Assembly (NCBI GenBank): GCA_023136785.1
Contig: JAGLQP010000160.1
Location: 1 to 5,400 of the forward strand
DNA length: 5,400 bases
Reading direction: 5' to 3'
Source: Spirochaetales bacterium
GTDB lineage: Bacteria; Spirochaetota; Spirochaetia; SZUA-6; DRHE01
How positions within the stretch are numbered: position 1 is the first letter of the stretch; each line of letters starts with the position of its first letter. Below are positions 1 through 5,400 of the stretch, piece by piece. The notes beneath the pieces were generated by a model. The model was not told the DNA's origin. It ran no database searches and saw nothing but the letters and a program-made list of their open reading frames with translations. The position numbers and the translations under genes are program-made.

Positions 1-795
1 GTCGGCACGATCCTTCCCCACGGAGCCGTGGGATTTTCCGGAGGAGCCAAACTGATCTACCCGGGGATTGCCGGGCGAAAGACGGTAGAGAGTTTCCACG
101 TGGCGGCCAATGCCAATCCGGAAAATCGATCGGGCAGGCTTGAATCCCCGGTGCGCGGGGAGATCGAGAAACTTGTCGAAATGGTGGGACTGGACCTGAT
201 GATCAACCTGGTGGTAAATCCCGATGGGGAGGTCTGCGGCCTCACCGCCGGCCATTATATCGACTCTCACCGCCGCGCCGTTCCCCTGGCCCGGGAGCTC
301 TACGGCATCCCAGTCGACCGGAAGAGCAGTATCCTGGTTGCCGGCTCATTTCCCGCCGATCTGGATTTCTGGCAGGCTGCCAAAGCGATCTTCAACTGCC
401 AGGCCGTGGTTCGCAGCGGGGGTTGGCTGATCTTGGCAACCCCCTGTCCGGGAGGTATTCCAGTGGAGCACGCCTCTTTCGACAGGTGTATCGGTATGGC
501 TCCGGCAGAGATCGAAGCAATGCTCGAGGGTGGGGACTCGGCGGCTGAATCAATGGATCGGGTAACCCTGGCTCCGGCCTTGGCCCTGGCCCGATTTCGC
601 GAACGCATCCATATAGCGATCGTGTCACCCGGATTGAAAGCGCGGCAGGTCGAGCGGATGGGTTTTTACTACTTTCCCTCGGTAGAAGAGGCGTTGAAGG
701 AAATATTGAGAAACGCTCCGGAACAGGAGCGGCGGGCAGACATTGTCACACACGGCGGATCCGCGTATCCTTTTGTCGGTCCGGAAGCATTGTAG
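1..795 (+). CDS. LarA-like nickel-pincer 2-hydroxyacid racemase/epimerase (5' partial)
   Basis: This is the C-terminal 264 residues of a LarA-family (DUF2088) enzyme. The frame is open from base 1, so the true start lies upstream; the GTG at 28 is an internal valine. LarA uses a nickel-pincer nucleotide (NPN) to racemise 2-hydroxyacids by hydride transfer. Numbering from the first codon here, His7, Lys17 and His33 have the same spacing as His174, Lys184 (covalent NPN attachment) and His200 (Ni ligand) of Lactiplantibacillus LarA. Gln125 and Lys128 in the segment DFWQAAKAI match the Q295/K298 pair. By this alignment about 167 N-terminal residues are missing, and the C-terminal length is normal. 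The family also includes malate, 2-hydroxyglutarate and phenyllactate racemases and D-gluconate epimerases, so lactate should not be assumed as substrate. The LarB/LarC/LarE cofactor genes are not in the window. The next gene starts 22 nt downstream, so co-transcription is likely. The family assignment is firm; the substrate is unknown. Confidence 0.9.
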   Translation, partial: VGTILPHGAVGFSGGAKLIYPGIAGRKTVESFHVAANANPENRSGRLESPVRGEIEKLVEMVGLDLMINLVVNPDGEVCGLTAGHYIDSHRRAVPLARELYGIPVDRKSSILVAGSFPADLDFWQAAKAIFNCQAVVRSGGWLILATPCPGGIPVEHASFDRCIGMAPAEIEAMLEGGDSAAESMDRVTLAPALALARFRERIHIAIVSPGLKARQVERMGFYYFPSVEEALKEILRNAPEQERRADIVTHGGSAYPFVGPEAL

Positions 796-806
796 ACATG
801 ATTCAC

Positions 807-811
807 AGGAG
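807..811 (+). promoter_or_regulatory. Ribosome binding site for the Gfo/Idh/MocA gene
   Basis: AGGAG lies 6 nt upstream of the ATG at 818. It supports that start over the in-frame ATG at 743, which lies inside the preceding gene and would add 25 residues with no family resemblance before the Rossmann strand. Confidence 0.8.
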
Positions 812-817
812 TTGCGG

Positions 818-1837
818 ATGAGCCGTATTGGAGTTGGTATCGTGGGGGCCGGGAAGGCGGGAAGCAATTTTGCCCGGGCGATTCAGGGATTGGGCGAGCA
901 GGCCCGAGTGGTCGGGTTTTGCACGGCCCACAGCGGCAGCGCTGAACAGGCGGCGCAACGCTTCAGCGCCGAAGTAGGTACAGAAACGTTATCGAAGCTG
1001 CTTCGGCGGCCGGCTGTGGACGTGGTAATTGTGGCCAGCCCCGACCGCTATCACTGCGAACAGGTGGTTGCGGCGGCCGAAGCGGGGAAGCATGTGCTGT
1101 GCGAAAAGCCGATGTGCCGAACCGCCGAAGAAGCAGAGAGAATGATCGCCGCCTGTAAAGACAACGGCGTTATCCTGATGGTCGGGTTTACCGACCGTTT
1201 CAACCAGCCCTGTCTGGAGGCAAAGCACAGAATCGATGCCGGAGAGATCGGTACGCCCCGCATGATCCTGGCGCGACGCTGCCATCCCCGCTCCGTGGTT
1301 CGAGGCCGGAAGTGGCTGAATGACCGGGAGACCGGGGGAGTGTTGAACTACGCCGGTACCCACAACATCGATCTGATCTGCTGGTATATGGACCAGACAC
1401 CCGAAAGGGTTCATGGCGAGATGGGACAGTTGATCCTATCGGGGCAGGATTTCACAGACTGCGCCGTTGTTACCTTCAAGTTCCCGAATGGCGGGATTGC
1501 CGTGCTCTACGAGACCTTCGCCTATCCTGAGAATTATCCTCACGGAGTCGATCGCAGTGTGGAGGTGCTGGGGGACAGGGGAGTGATCAAGATCGATCTG
1601 ATGTCCCAGCCCATGGAGATTCACACCGCCGCCGGGTACAAGGTGGCGGATTCCCTGACCTGGCCGCGGAGTGAACGGGGTCTGGACGGCGCGCTGCGGG
1701 CTGAAATCGAGCACTTTCTGAACTGTGTTCGGGAGGGGCGGCAGCCCATGACCGGTGGGGAGGAGGGTAAGCTCGCCATCCGTATCGCCGCCGCGGCGCG
1801 GGAAGCCAGCGAAACCGGACGAACGGCCCTCCTGTAG
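818..1837 (+). CDS. Gfo/Idh/MocA-family NAD(P)-dependent oxidoreductase
   Basis: This 339-residue protein has the normal length of the family, whose cytoplasmic members oxidise or reduce hydroxyl groups of sugars, inositols and related polyols. The N-terminal Rossmann fold begins at once (IGVGIVGAGKAG, glycine motif G10-x-G12-xx-G15). The family motif CEKP places the catalytic lysine at Lys97. The C-terminal alpha/beta domain (about 125-339) has the substrate-site segment GGVLNYAGTHNID, with His182 and Asp185, and ends in the usual Ala-rich helix followed by SETGR. The acidic residue that often follows strand 2 in NAD-specific members is absent (GFCTAHS, 33-39), so NADP use is possible but unproven. 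The aspartate usual four residues before the catalytic histidine is Tyr178 here. The start is set by an AGGAG site. The gene sits 22 nt after the LarA homologue and 16 nt before the M20 gene, which suggests a shared catabolic role. The substrate cannot be named. Confidence 0.93.
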   Translation: MSRIGVGIVGAGKAGSNFARAIQGLGEQARVVGFCTAHSGSAEQAAQRFSAEVGTETLSKLLRRPAVDVVIVASPDRYHCEQVVAAAEAGKHVLCEKPMCRTAEEAERMIAACKDNGVILMVGFTDRFNQPCLEAKHRIDAGEIGTPRMILARRCHPRSVVRGRKWLNDRETGGVLNYAGTHNIDLICWYMDQTPERVHGEMGQLILSGQDFTDCAVVTFKFPNGGIAVLYETFAYPENYPHGVDRSVEVLGDRGVIKIDLMSQPMEIHTAAGYKVADSLTWPRSERGLDGALRAEIEHFLNCVREGRQPMTGGEEGKLAIRIAAAAREASETGRTALL

Positions 1838-1840
1838 GGA
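1836..1840 (+). promoter_or_regulatory. Weak, distant ribosome binding site for the M20 gene
   Basis: AGGGA overlaps the stop codon of the oxidoreductase gene and lies 13 nt before the ATG at 1854, farther than usual. No better site is visible. Translation of the M20 gene may depend partly on ribosomes finishing the upstream gene; this is inference. Confidence 0.35.
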
Positions 1841-1853
1841 AATTCCATAGATC

Positions 1854-3611
1854 ATGTCAGATCTGAATTCACTTCAGCAGTGGCTGGTGCAGCGAGTCTC
1901 CGAGACGGAGGTCCGGGAGTTCCTGGCCGATACCCTGTTGGCCCTCTGTCGCATCGACAGCATCCCCTGTCCAAATATCGCGGATACCGCTCGAAGGGAA
2001 GGGGAAATCCTGACTCTGCTCGAGCAAACCATATCCCACTACGGCCTGTCCGGAGCCCTCGAGCGTACTTTGGTCCCGGAAAGCATCTCGAAGCATCCCT
2101 TCTACACCTTTCCACACTATGCCGGCAGGGCAGATGTTTACGCCGGGCGCAGCAACCTCGTCTACCTCCGGGACGCTCCCTCGGCAACGAGAAGCGATCG
2201 GGGGATTGCCGTGAACGCCCATATCGACACTGTGGCTCCCTATTTTACTCCCTACCGGGAAGGAGAGCGGGTGTTCGGAAGAGGAGCCTGTGACGACAAG
2301 GGCAGCTGTGCGATCATGGTTGCCGCTCTGCGGCTTCTTCGGGAACTCGAGCAGCGCTTCGATGTTTGCCTGAGCTGTGATCTTACCTTCATGTTTGCCA
2401 TCGACGAAGAGATGGGCGGCAACGGCTCCCTTGCTCTGGCTTTGGATGAGCGGTTGGGCGAACGCTACGGGACCATGGTCGTTCTGGAATGCTGCGACGG
2501 CCGGGTGCATCCGGGGGGCCGGGGTGCGGTCTGGTACCGGGTGGAGATTCCCAACCCGGGATATGGCACCCGAGATGCATCCCCACCCGAGCCGGCCGCG
2601 TACCTGCGCCTCTACAATCCAGTGGTGCTGGCCCTGGAGATTATCCGCGAGATGGACCGGGAAGGTGCTGCGATCCGGGCGGAGAGCGATCATCCCCTCT
2701 TCCCGCAGGGCCCGGTACAGACCAGTCCCGGCATCCTCGGACCTTTCGGGGAGCATCCGGCCAGGGTCTGCAGTTCTATTTCCTTCGTTCTTACGGCGGA
2801 GAAACCGGTGGCAACGGTGGAACAACTGGACTCCCGTCTAGAAGCCGGTCTTCAGGAGTATATCCGCCGGTATGGAGACAAGGCCGCCAAAGGAGGCTCA
2901 GGAGGAAGCGCCGCCAAACTGCAGCGGCACTACGATCTGCACCCTGCCTCCTCCGGCGAGATGGGGCTTACGGTTCACGGACTGTCCGGGCACATGGGTG
3001 CCCTGTACGAGAACGACAATGCCCTGATCAAGGCGGCCTACCTGCTCAAAGACGTGGAGTTCGTTTCGATGAAAGGCGGTGGAAAGTGGGGTATCCGCCT
3101 GATCAACGGTGACGATCTCTCCCCCCTCGTGCTCGAAGGCGGGCAGGGCTTCGTACCAACCCACTCGATGGAACAGATCAAGTCGCGTCTCAGCGCAGCG
3201 GTGCAGAGAGCCTACCGCCGCTACGCCGGGTATACCTGGAAACGGATGCCCTACTTCCGGGATACGACTCCCGCCCTAAGCTTTTCCAAACTCCACAACG
3301 AAGCCTATGCGACGGATCCCGATTCTCAAGCCGTTTCGGAAGCTCTGCTTGCCGCCGAAGCAGCGGGGATCGAGGTGCATCGTCCGCCTGCGGCCTGGGA
3401 GGTTTCCAGCGATGCCCGCATCTTTGCCCACCTGCGGCCCGATCTCACCGTATTCACTACGGGACCGGGAAAACTCGCCCTGGCTCATTCCGATCAGGAA
3501 CAGATCACTATTCCTGAGCTTTCAACGAGTACAGCGATGCTGACCCTGTTTCTGCTCCGTTTCGGCGGGTTCCACGGCTCGCAGAGCGGGGCGCCTGCAG
3601 ACAGCCTTTAA
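1854..3611 (+). CDS. M20-family metallohydrolase (PepV/carnosinase-like, double lid)
   Basis: This 585-residue protein is well above the roughly 400 residues typical of M20. M20 enzymes hydrolyse peptide or amide bonds at a two-metal (usually zinc) centre in the cytosol. The catalytic-domain motifs are in order: NAHIDTV (His123 metal, Asp125 assisting), GRGACDDKG (Asp147 bridging), AIDEEMGG (Glu185 general base, Glu186 metal), LECCDG (Glu212 or Asp215 metal) and AHSDQE (His545 metal), so the site looks complete. Residues about 222-459 form the lid. It appears duplicated: residues 323-340 and 440-457 share 10 of 18 positions. Only the second copy has the lid histidine loop HGLSGH (His376, His380). 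This resembles the pseudo-dimeric lid of dipeptidase PepV. Nine cysteines occur, six of them at 146-214 around the metal motifs. It may be a dipeptidase, deacylase or carbamoylase; the substrate is unknown. The start precedes the usual N-terminal helix (LLALCRIDSIP) by a reasonable distance. The stop overlaps the convergent gene. Confidence 0.9.
   Translation: MSDLNSLQQWLVQRVSETEVREFLADTLLALCRIDSIPCPNIADTARREGEILTLLEQTISHYGLSGALERTLVPESISKHPFYTFPHYAGRADVYAGRSNLVYLRDAPSATRSDRGIAVNAHIDTVAPYFTPYREGERVFGRGACDDKGSCAIMVAALRLLRELEQRFDVCLSCDLTFMFAIDEEMGGNGSLALALDERLGERYGTMVVLECCDGRVHPGGRGAVWYRVEIPNPGYGTRDASPPEPAAYLRLYNPVVLALEIIREMDREGAAIRAESDHPLFPQGPVQTSPGILGPFGEHPARVCSSISFVLTAEKPVATVEQLDSRLEAGLQEYIRRYGDKAAKGGSGGSAAKLQRHYDLHPASSGEMGLTVHGLSGHMGALYENDNALIKAAYLLKDVEFVSMKGGGKWGIRLINGDDLSPLVLEGGQGFVPTHSMEQIKSRLSAAVQRAYRRYAGYTWKRMPYFRDTTPALSFSKLHNEAYATDPDSQAVSEALLAAEAAGIEVHRPPAAWEVSSDARIFAHLRPDLTVFTTGPGKLALAHSDQEQITIPELSTSTAMLTLFLLRFGGFHGSQSGAPADSL
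2517..3230 (+). other. Duplicated lid subdomain within the M20 gene
   Basis: This region encodes two lid-like units. Unit 1 (residues about 222-341) runs from strand GRGAVWYRVEI, through helix YNPVVLALEII, to helix EQLDSRLEAGLQEYIRRY. Unit 2 (about 368-459) runs from GLTVHGLSGHMG, through helix NALIKAAYLL, to EQIKSRLSAAVQRAYRRY. The final helices match at E, Q, S, R, L, A, Q, R, R and Y. The loops differ in length, so this is an old protein-level duplication and not a DNA repeat. Confidence 0.65.
3608..3611. other. Tail-to-tail overlap of convergent genes
   Basis: The plus-strand stop TAA (3609-3611) and the minus-strand stop TAA (3610-3608) share bases inside the palindrome CTTTAAAG (3606-3613). 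No GC-rich hairpin with a T-tract lies between the genes or just past either stop, so any terminator would have to lie within the opposing coding region. Confidence 0.9.
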
Positions 3612-4657
3612 AGCTTCAGACCGTAGGAGAAAGCGATCCTGTAGAAATCCCAGTACGTCCCAATGGCGTGGCGATTATCGTAGTAGTTGGCGAAAATGCT
3701 CGTTCCGTCGTACAGCCGCTCTCGGCGAAATTGAAAGAGAACGGCCAGGGAGCTCGACTCCGACAGGGTGAAGTTGAACACCGGACCCACTGTGATCAGC
3801 ACGTGATCCGATCCCCACCCGCTTGAGTCCATGGAGGAGAGGTCTTTCACATAGCCAAGGTTCTGTTTGGTTTCCAGGAGGATGCCAACGGTGTTTAGGA
3901 CCAGGGGCATCTGATAGCCGAGGAAATAGGTGCCGTAGAACATGAAGCCGTTGAAATTTTCCCCGATATCGCCTTCCCACATCCACGCTTCTCCCTTATT
4001 TGCACCGGAGAAAGCGGCGTACTGCAGCTTTGGACTGACCAAGGTGACAACATGGGTCCAATCCCCGGGCACGAAGGCGGCCAGATCGAACTGGAAGGTA
4101 CCGCCGATCCACGACTTCAGCACTACTCCCTGGAATGAAGCGGAATCCGGCACTCCGCTGCCATCCGCGTTCAATCCCATACCGTTGAACAGCCCGGTGT
4201 CCCAACCGGTACCGAGCATAGATCCGACAAAGAAGTTGAGAAAGGCGATCGGGGTGAGCGTTGCCCGCAGCTCGAGGCGGGTGGAAACAGGAGTCAGGGC
4301 GCCGGTGATCGCGAAGGTCACATTGTTGCCCGAAGTCAGGGCGCCGGTACCGGTAAGAAAGCGCACCACGATCCTGTGGGTCAGGAGCGCTTGGATTTCC
4401 GCCGCGCCCCATCCGGAGCCAAGATCCCGGCCGTCATCGTCGGCGTCAAACGGTCCTGGTTTCTCCACAGGGGTGTAGCTGATCGGGGCGAAGCCCCCGT
4501 CGCTGACCCCGTAGCCCTTGTTGTCGTCGAAGTAGTAGGTGCCCTCGATGCTCAGCGAGGTCGATCGTTCCACTTCCTCCGATACCGCCAACGAGGGGAA
4601 GATAAGTACCAGGCAGAGCACAACAAAAAGAACTTTCGGTGAGCTCAAGAGCTTCAT
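3608..4657 (-). CDS. Putative outer-membrane beta-barrel protein
   Basis: This 349-residue secreted protein is of a family I do not recognise. A signal peptide is clear: Lys2 and Lys8, then a hydrophobic core LFVVLCLVLIFPSLA, with likely cleavage after AVS at residue 26. The mature part is rich in Gly, Ser, Thr and aromatics. It has repeated alternating-hydrophobic stretches separated by polar loops, for example 32-43, 86-101, 111-121, 126-149, 174-196, 202-217, 235-250, 254-269, 285-297, 302-315 and 335-349. It ends in a strand-like IAFSYGLKL. This pattern suggests a barrel of roughly 10-12 strands in the outer membrane, perhaps a pore or a structural protein. An acidic stretch DADDDGRD (71-78) precedes the second strand. 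The start is supported by GGAGG ten nt upstream. The gene lies downstream of rpiA and overlaps the M20 gene by 4 nt. A soluble beta-rich periplasmic protein is the main alternative. Confidence 0.75.
   Translation of the reverse strand: MKLLSSPKVLFVVLCLVLIFPSLAVSEEVERSTSLSIEGTYYFDDNKGYGVSDGGFAPISYTPVEKPGPFDADDDGRDLGSGWGAAEIQALLTHRIVVRFLTGTGALTSGNNVTFAITGALTPVSTRLELRATLTPIAFLNFFVGSMLGTGWDTGLFNGMGLNADGSGVPDSASFQGVVLKSWIGGTFQFDLAAFVPGDWTHVVTLVSPKLQYAAFSGANKGEAWMWEGDIGENFNGFMFYGTYFLGYQMPLVLNTVGILLETKQNLGYVKDLSSMDSSGWGSDHVLITVGPVFNFTLSESSSLAVLFQFRRERLYDGTSIFANYYDNRHAIGTYWDFYRIAFSYGLKL
4292..4348 (-). repeat. 15-nt direct repeat inside the barrel gene
   Basis: AGTCAGGGCGCCGGT (plus strand) occurs at 4292-4306 and 4334-4348, 42 nt (14 codons) apart and in frame. 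It encodes TGALT at residues 104-108 and 118-122, at the ends of neighbouring predicted strands. It may reflect a local duplication of a hairpin or simply similar turns. Confidence 0.6.
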
Positions 4658-4717
4658 AGTGACGCATCCTCCAAAGTATATAGTTGTTGGTAAGTATTAT
4701 CTTATCGAGCCGGCAAT
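4658..4717 (-). promoter_or_regulatory. AT-rich leader between rpiA and the barrel gene
   Basis: This 60-nt gap is clearly more AT-rich than the flanking genes. Read on the minus strand it contains GATAAT (4701-4696), a plausible -10 element, but the hexamer 17 bp upstream (GGCCTG) is a poor -35. The barrel gene may have its own weak or activator-dependent promoter here or be read from rpiA. No terminator hairpin was seen after rpiA. Confidence 0.25.
4668..4672 (-). promoter_or_regulatory. Ribosome binding site for the barrel gene
   Basis: GGAGG on the minus strand lies 10 nt before the ATG at 4657-4655. It fixes that start, which places a complete signal peptide at the N terminus. An ATG at 4667-4665 directly abuts the site and is out of frame. 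Confidence 0.75.
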
Positions 4718-5400
4718 TCAGGCCTGTTCCTTGTGCTTATGCTCGACCCGGCCGTCCTCATACCCGACGAACAGGTCGCTGACCGGGTAGGTAAAGATCC
4801 CATTTGCGGTAACCCCTGCGATCATCATGATTTCTGCTTCCATTTTCCGTGGATCAAAGGGATCTGGGAAGGTCACATCCAGGACGAAGTCACCGTGATC
4901 GCTGATCACGGGACCGGCTTTTTTGGCTGCCATGCGCAAGGTTACCCGGCCGCCCAGGGCTTCGATTCGACGAGACGCCGGGACCAGCGCTTCCGGCACG
5001 ATTTCGACAGGCGCGGGAGATCTTTCTCCCAGGCGGGAAGAAAGTTTGGAGCTGTCCACCAGGATGCAGTACTCCCGTGAGGCTTGGGCAACCAATTTTT
5101 CTACAAGCATGGCCGCCCCGCCCCCCTTGATCAGATTCCACTGCGGATCCACTTCATCAGCCCCGTCGATCGCCAGATCGAGCCGACCGTTCACGGCGGG
5201 GTCGTTGAGATTGGTCAGGGAGATACCCGCCTGCCGGCAGGCAACCACGGTCTGAAAGCTTGTGGGCACGGTCATGAGCTCCCGCAGGGTTCCCTCCCGC
5301 AGCAGCTCGCCGACCCGGTACACGGCATGTACCGCTGTAGAGCCGGTTCCCAAACCGAGCCTCATCCCGCTTTTTACCAGGGTATCCACAGCCTGGGTTC
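4718..5400 (-). CDS. rpiA: Ribose-5-phosphate isomerase A (5' partial)
   Basis: RpiA interconverts ribose 5-phosphate and ribulose 5-phosphate in the non-oxidative pentose phosphate pathway in the cytosol. The frame stays open to the right window edge (…TQAVDTLVKSGM), so the start lies outside and probably ten or so N-terminal residues are missing; the GTG at 5389 is internal. Family motifs are intact. GLGTGST forms the phosphate-binding loop. DGADEVDPQWNLIKGGGAA and the following VEK have the same spacing as E. coli Asp81, Asp84, Lys94 and Glu103. Compared with E. coli, the stretch between GTGST and DGAD is about seven residues longer, and DGADEVDP-x-x-NLIKGGG is the form usual in many non-enteric RpiA proteins. 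The C terminus (FVGYEDGRVEHKHKEQA) has a short charged tail. The barrel gene follows on the same strand after 60 nt. The call is firm. Confidence 0.96.
   Translation of the reverse strand, partial: TQAVDTLVKSGMRLGLGTGSTAVHAVYRVGELLREGTLRELMTVPTSFQTVVACRQAGISLTNLNDPAVNGRLDLAIDGADEVDPQWNLIKGGGAAMLVEKLVAQASREYCILVDSSKLSSRLGERSPAPVEIVPEALVPASRRIEALGGRVTLRMAAKKAGPVISDHGDFVLDVTFPDPFDPRKMEAEIMMIAGVTANGIFTYPVSDLFVGYEDGRVEHKHKEQA
4893..4911. repeat. Perfect inverted repeat inside rpiA
   Basis: CCGTGATC (4893-4900), loop GCT, then GATCACGG (4904-4911) form an 8-bp stem with a 3-nt loop within the codons for PVISDHGD. It could fold in the mRNA but has no T-tract and lies in mid-gene, so coding constraint or chance is the simplest explanation. 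Confidence 0.5.

Noticed and set aside
743..817. N-terminal extension of the oxidoreductase from the ATG at 743
   Set aside because: It overlaps the LarA-like gene and adds residues unlike the family; the ATG at 818 has AGGAG at proper spacing directly before the Rossmann strand.
939..969. Inverted repeat GCGCTGAA / TTCAGCGC with a 15-nt loop
   Set aside because: It sits in the middle of the Rossmann-domain coding region with no regulatory context and encodes ordinary family sequence (SAEQAAQRFSAE), so chance is the best explanation.
1869..2825. Long open frame on the minus strand (about 318 codons) opposite the M20 gene
   Set aside because: It lies wholly antisense to a gene with complete M20 motifs, its product shows no recognisable domain, and long antisense frames are common in GC-rich coding DNA.
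2489..3112. Open plus-strand frame of about 207 codons inside the M20 gene
   Set aside because: Out of frame with clear catalytic motifs on both sides; the product is a Gly/Pro/Arg-rich composition typical of shadow frames.
3585..3640. Possible intrinsic terminator at the convergent junction
   Set aside because: Only the short AT palindrome CTTTAAAG is present; there is no GC-rich stem followed by a T-tract on either strand.
3942..4478. Open plus-strand frame of about 178 codons opposite the barrel gene
   Set aside because: No ribosome binding site or domain was seen, and the minus-strand gene has a signal peptide, RBS and consistent strand pattern.
4711..4716. TTGCCG (minus strand) as a -35 element for the barrel gene
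   Set aside because: It is only 9 bp from the GATAAT hexamer, far too close for a sigma-70 promoter.

Overview
The window is gene-dense, GC-rich bacterial chromosome (GC judged by eye, not counted) with five protein genes in two convergent blocks. One product has a signal peptide and looks like an outer-membrane beta-barrel, so the organism is probably diderm. A spirochaete would fit the style of that protein and the isomerase next to it, but this is a weak impression and no gene here fixes the taxonomy. No RNA gene, insertion sequence, CRISPR array or prophage signal was seen.

The plus-strand block (1-3611) has three tightly packed genes that are probably one transcript. They are the C-terminal part of a LarA-type nickel-pincer-nucleotide 2-hydroxyacid racemase/epimerase (1-795, 5' end outside the window), a Gfo/Idh/MocA NAD(P)-dependent oxidoreductase (818-1837), and a large M20-family metallohydrolase (1854-3611). 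The gaps are 22 and 16 nt. The likely joint role is catabolism of a hydroxy-acid or sugar-acid compound. The M20 enzyme would split an amide or peptide bond, the oxidoreductase would oxidise a hydroxyl group, and the LarA homologue would invert the stereocentre next to a carboxylate. The order of steps and the substrate are inference.

The minus-strand block (3608-5400) is read right to left. It holds ribose-5-phosphate isomerase A (rpiA, 5' end outside the window) and, after a 60-nt AT-rich gap, the gene for the putative outer-membrane barrel protein. The two blocks meet tail to tail with a 4-nt overlap of their stop codons at 3608-3611, leaving no room for a terminator between them.

The most notable points are the M20 enzyme, which carries a visible internal duplication of its lid subdomain (a pseudo-dimer layout as in PepV), and the uncharacterised pairing of a nickel-pincer racemase homologue with an oxidoreductase and an amidohydrolase-like enzyme. 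No wholly new type of system is evident.
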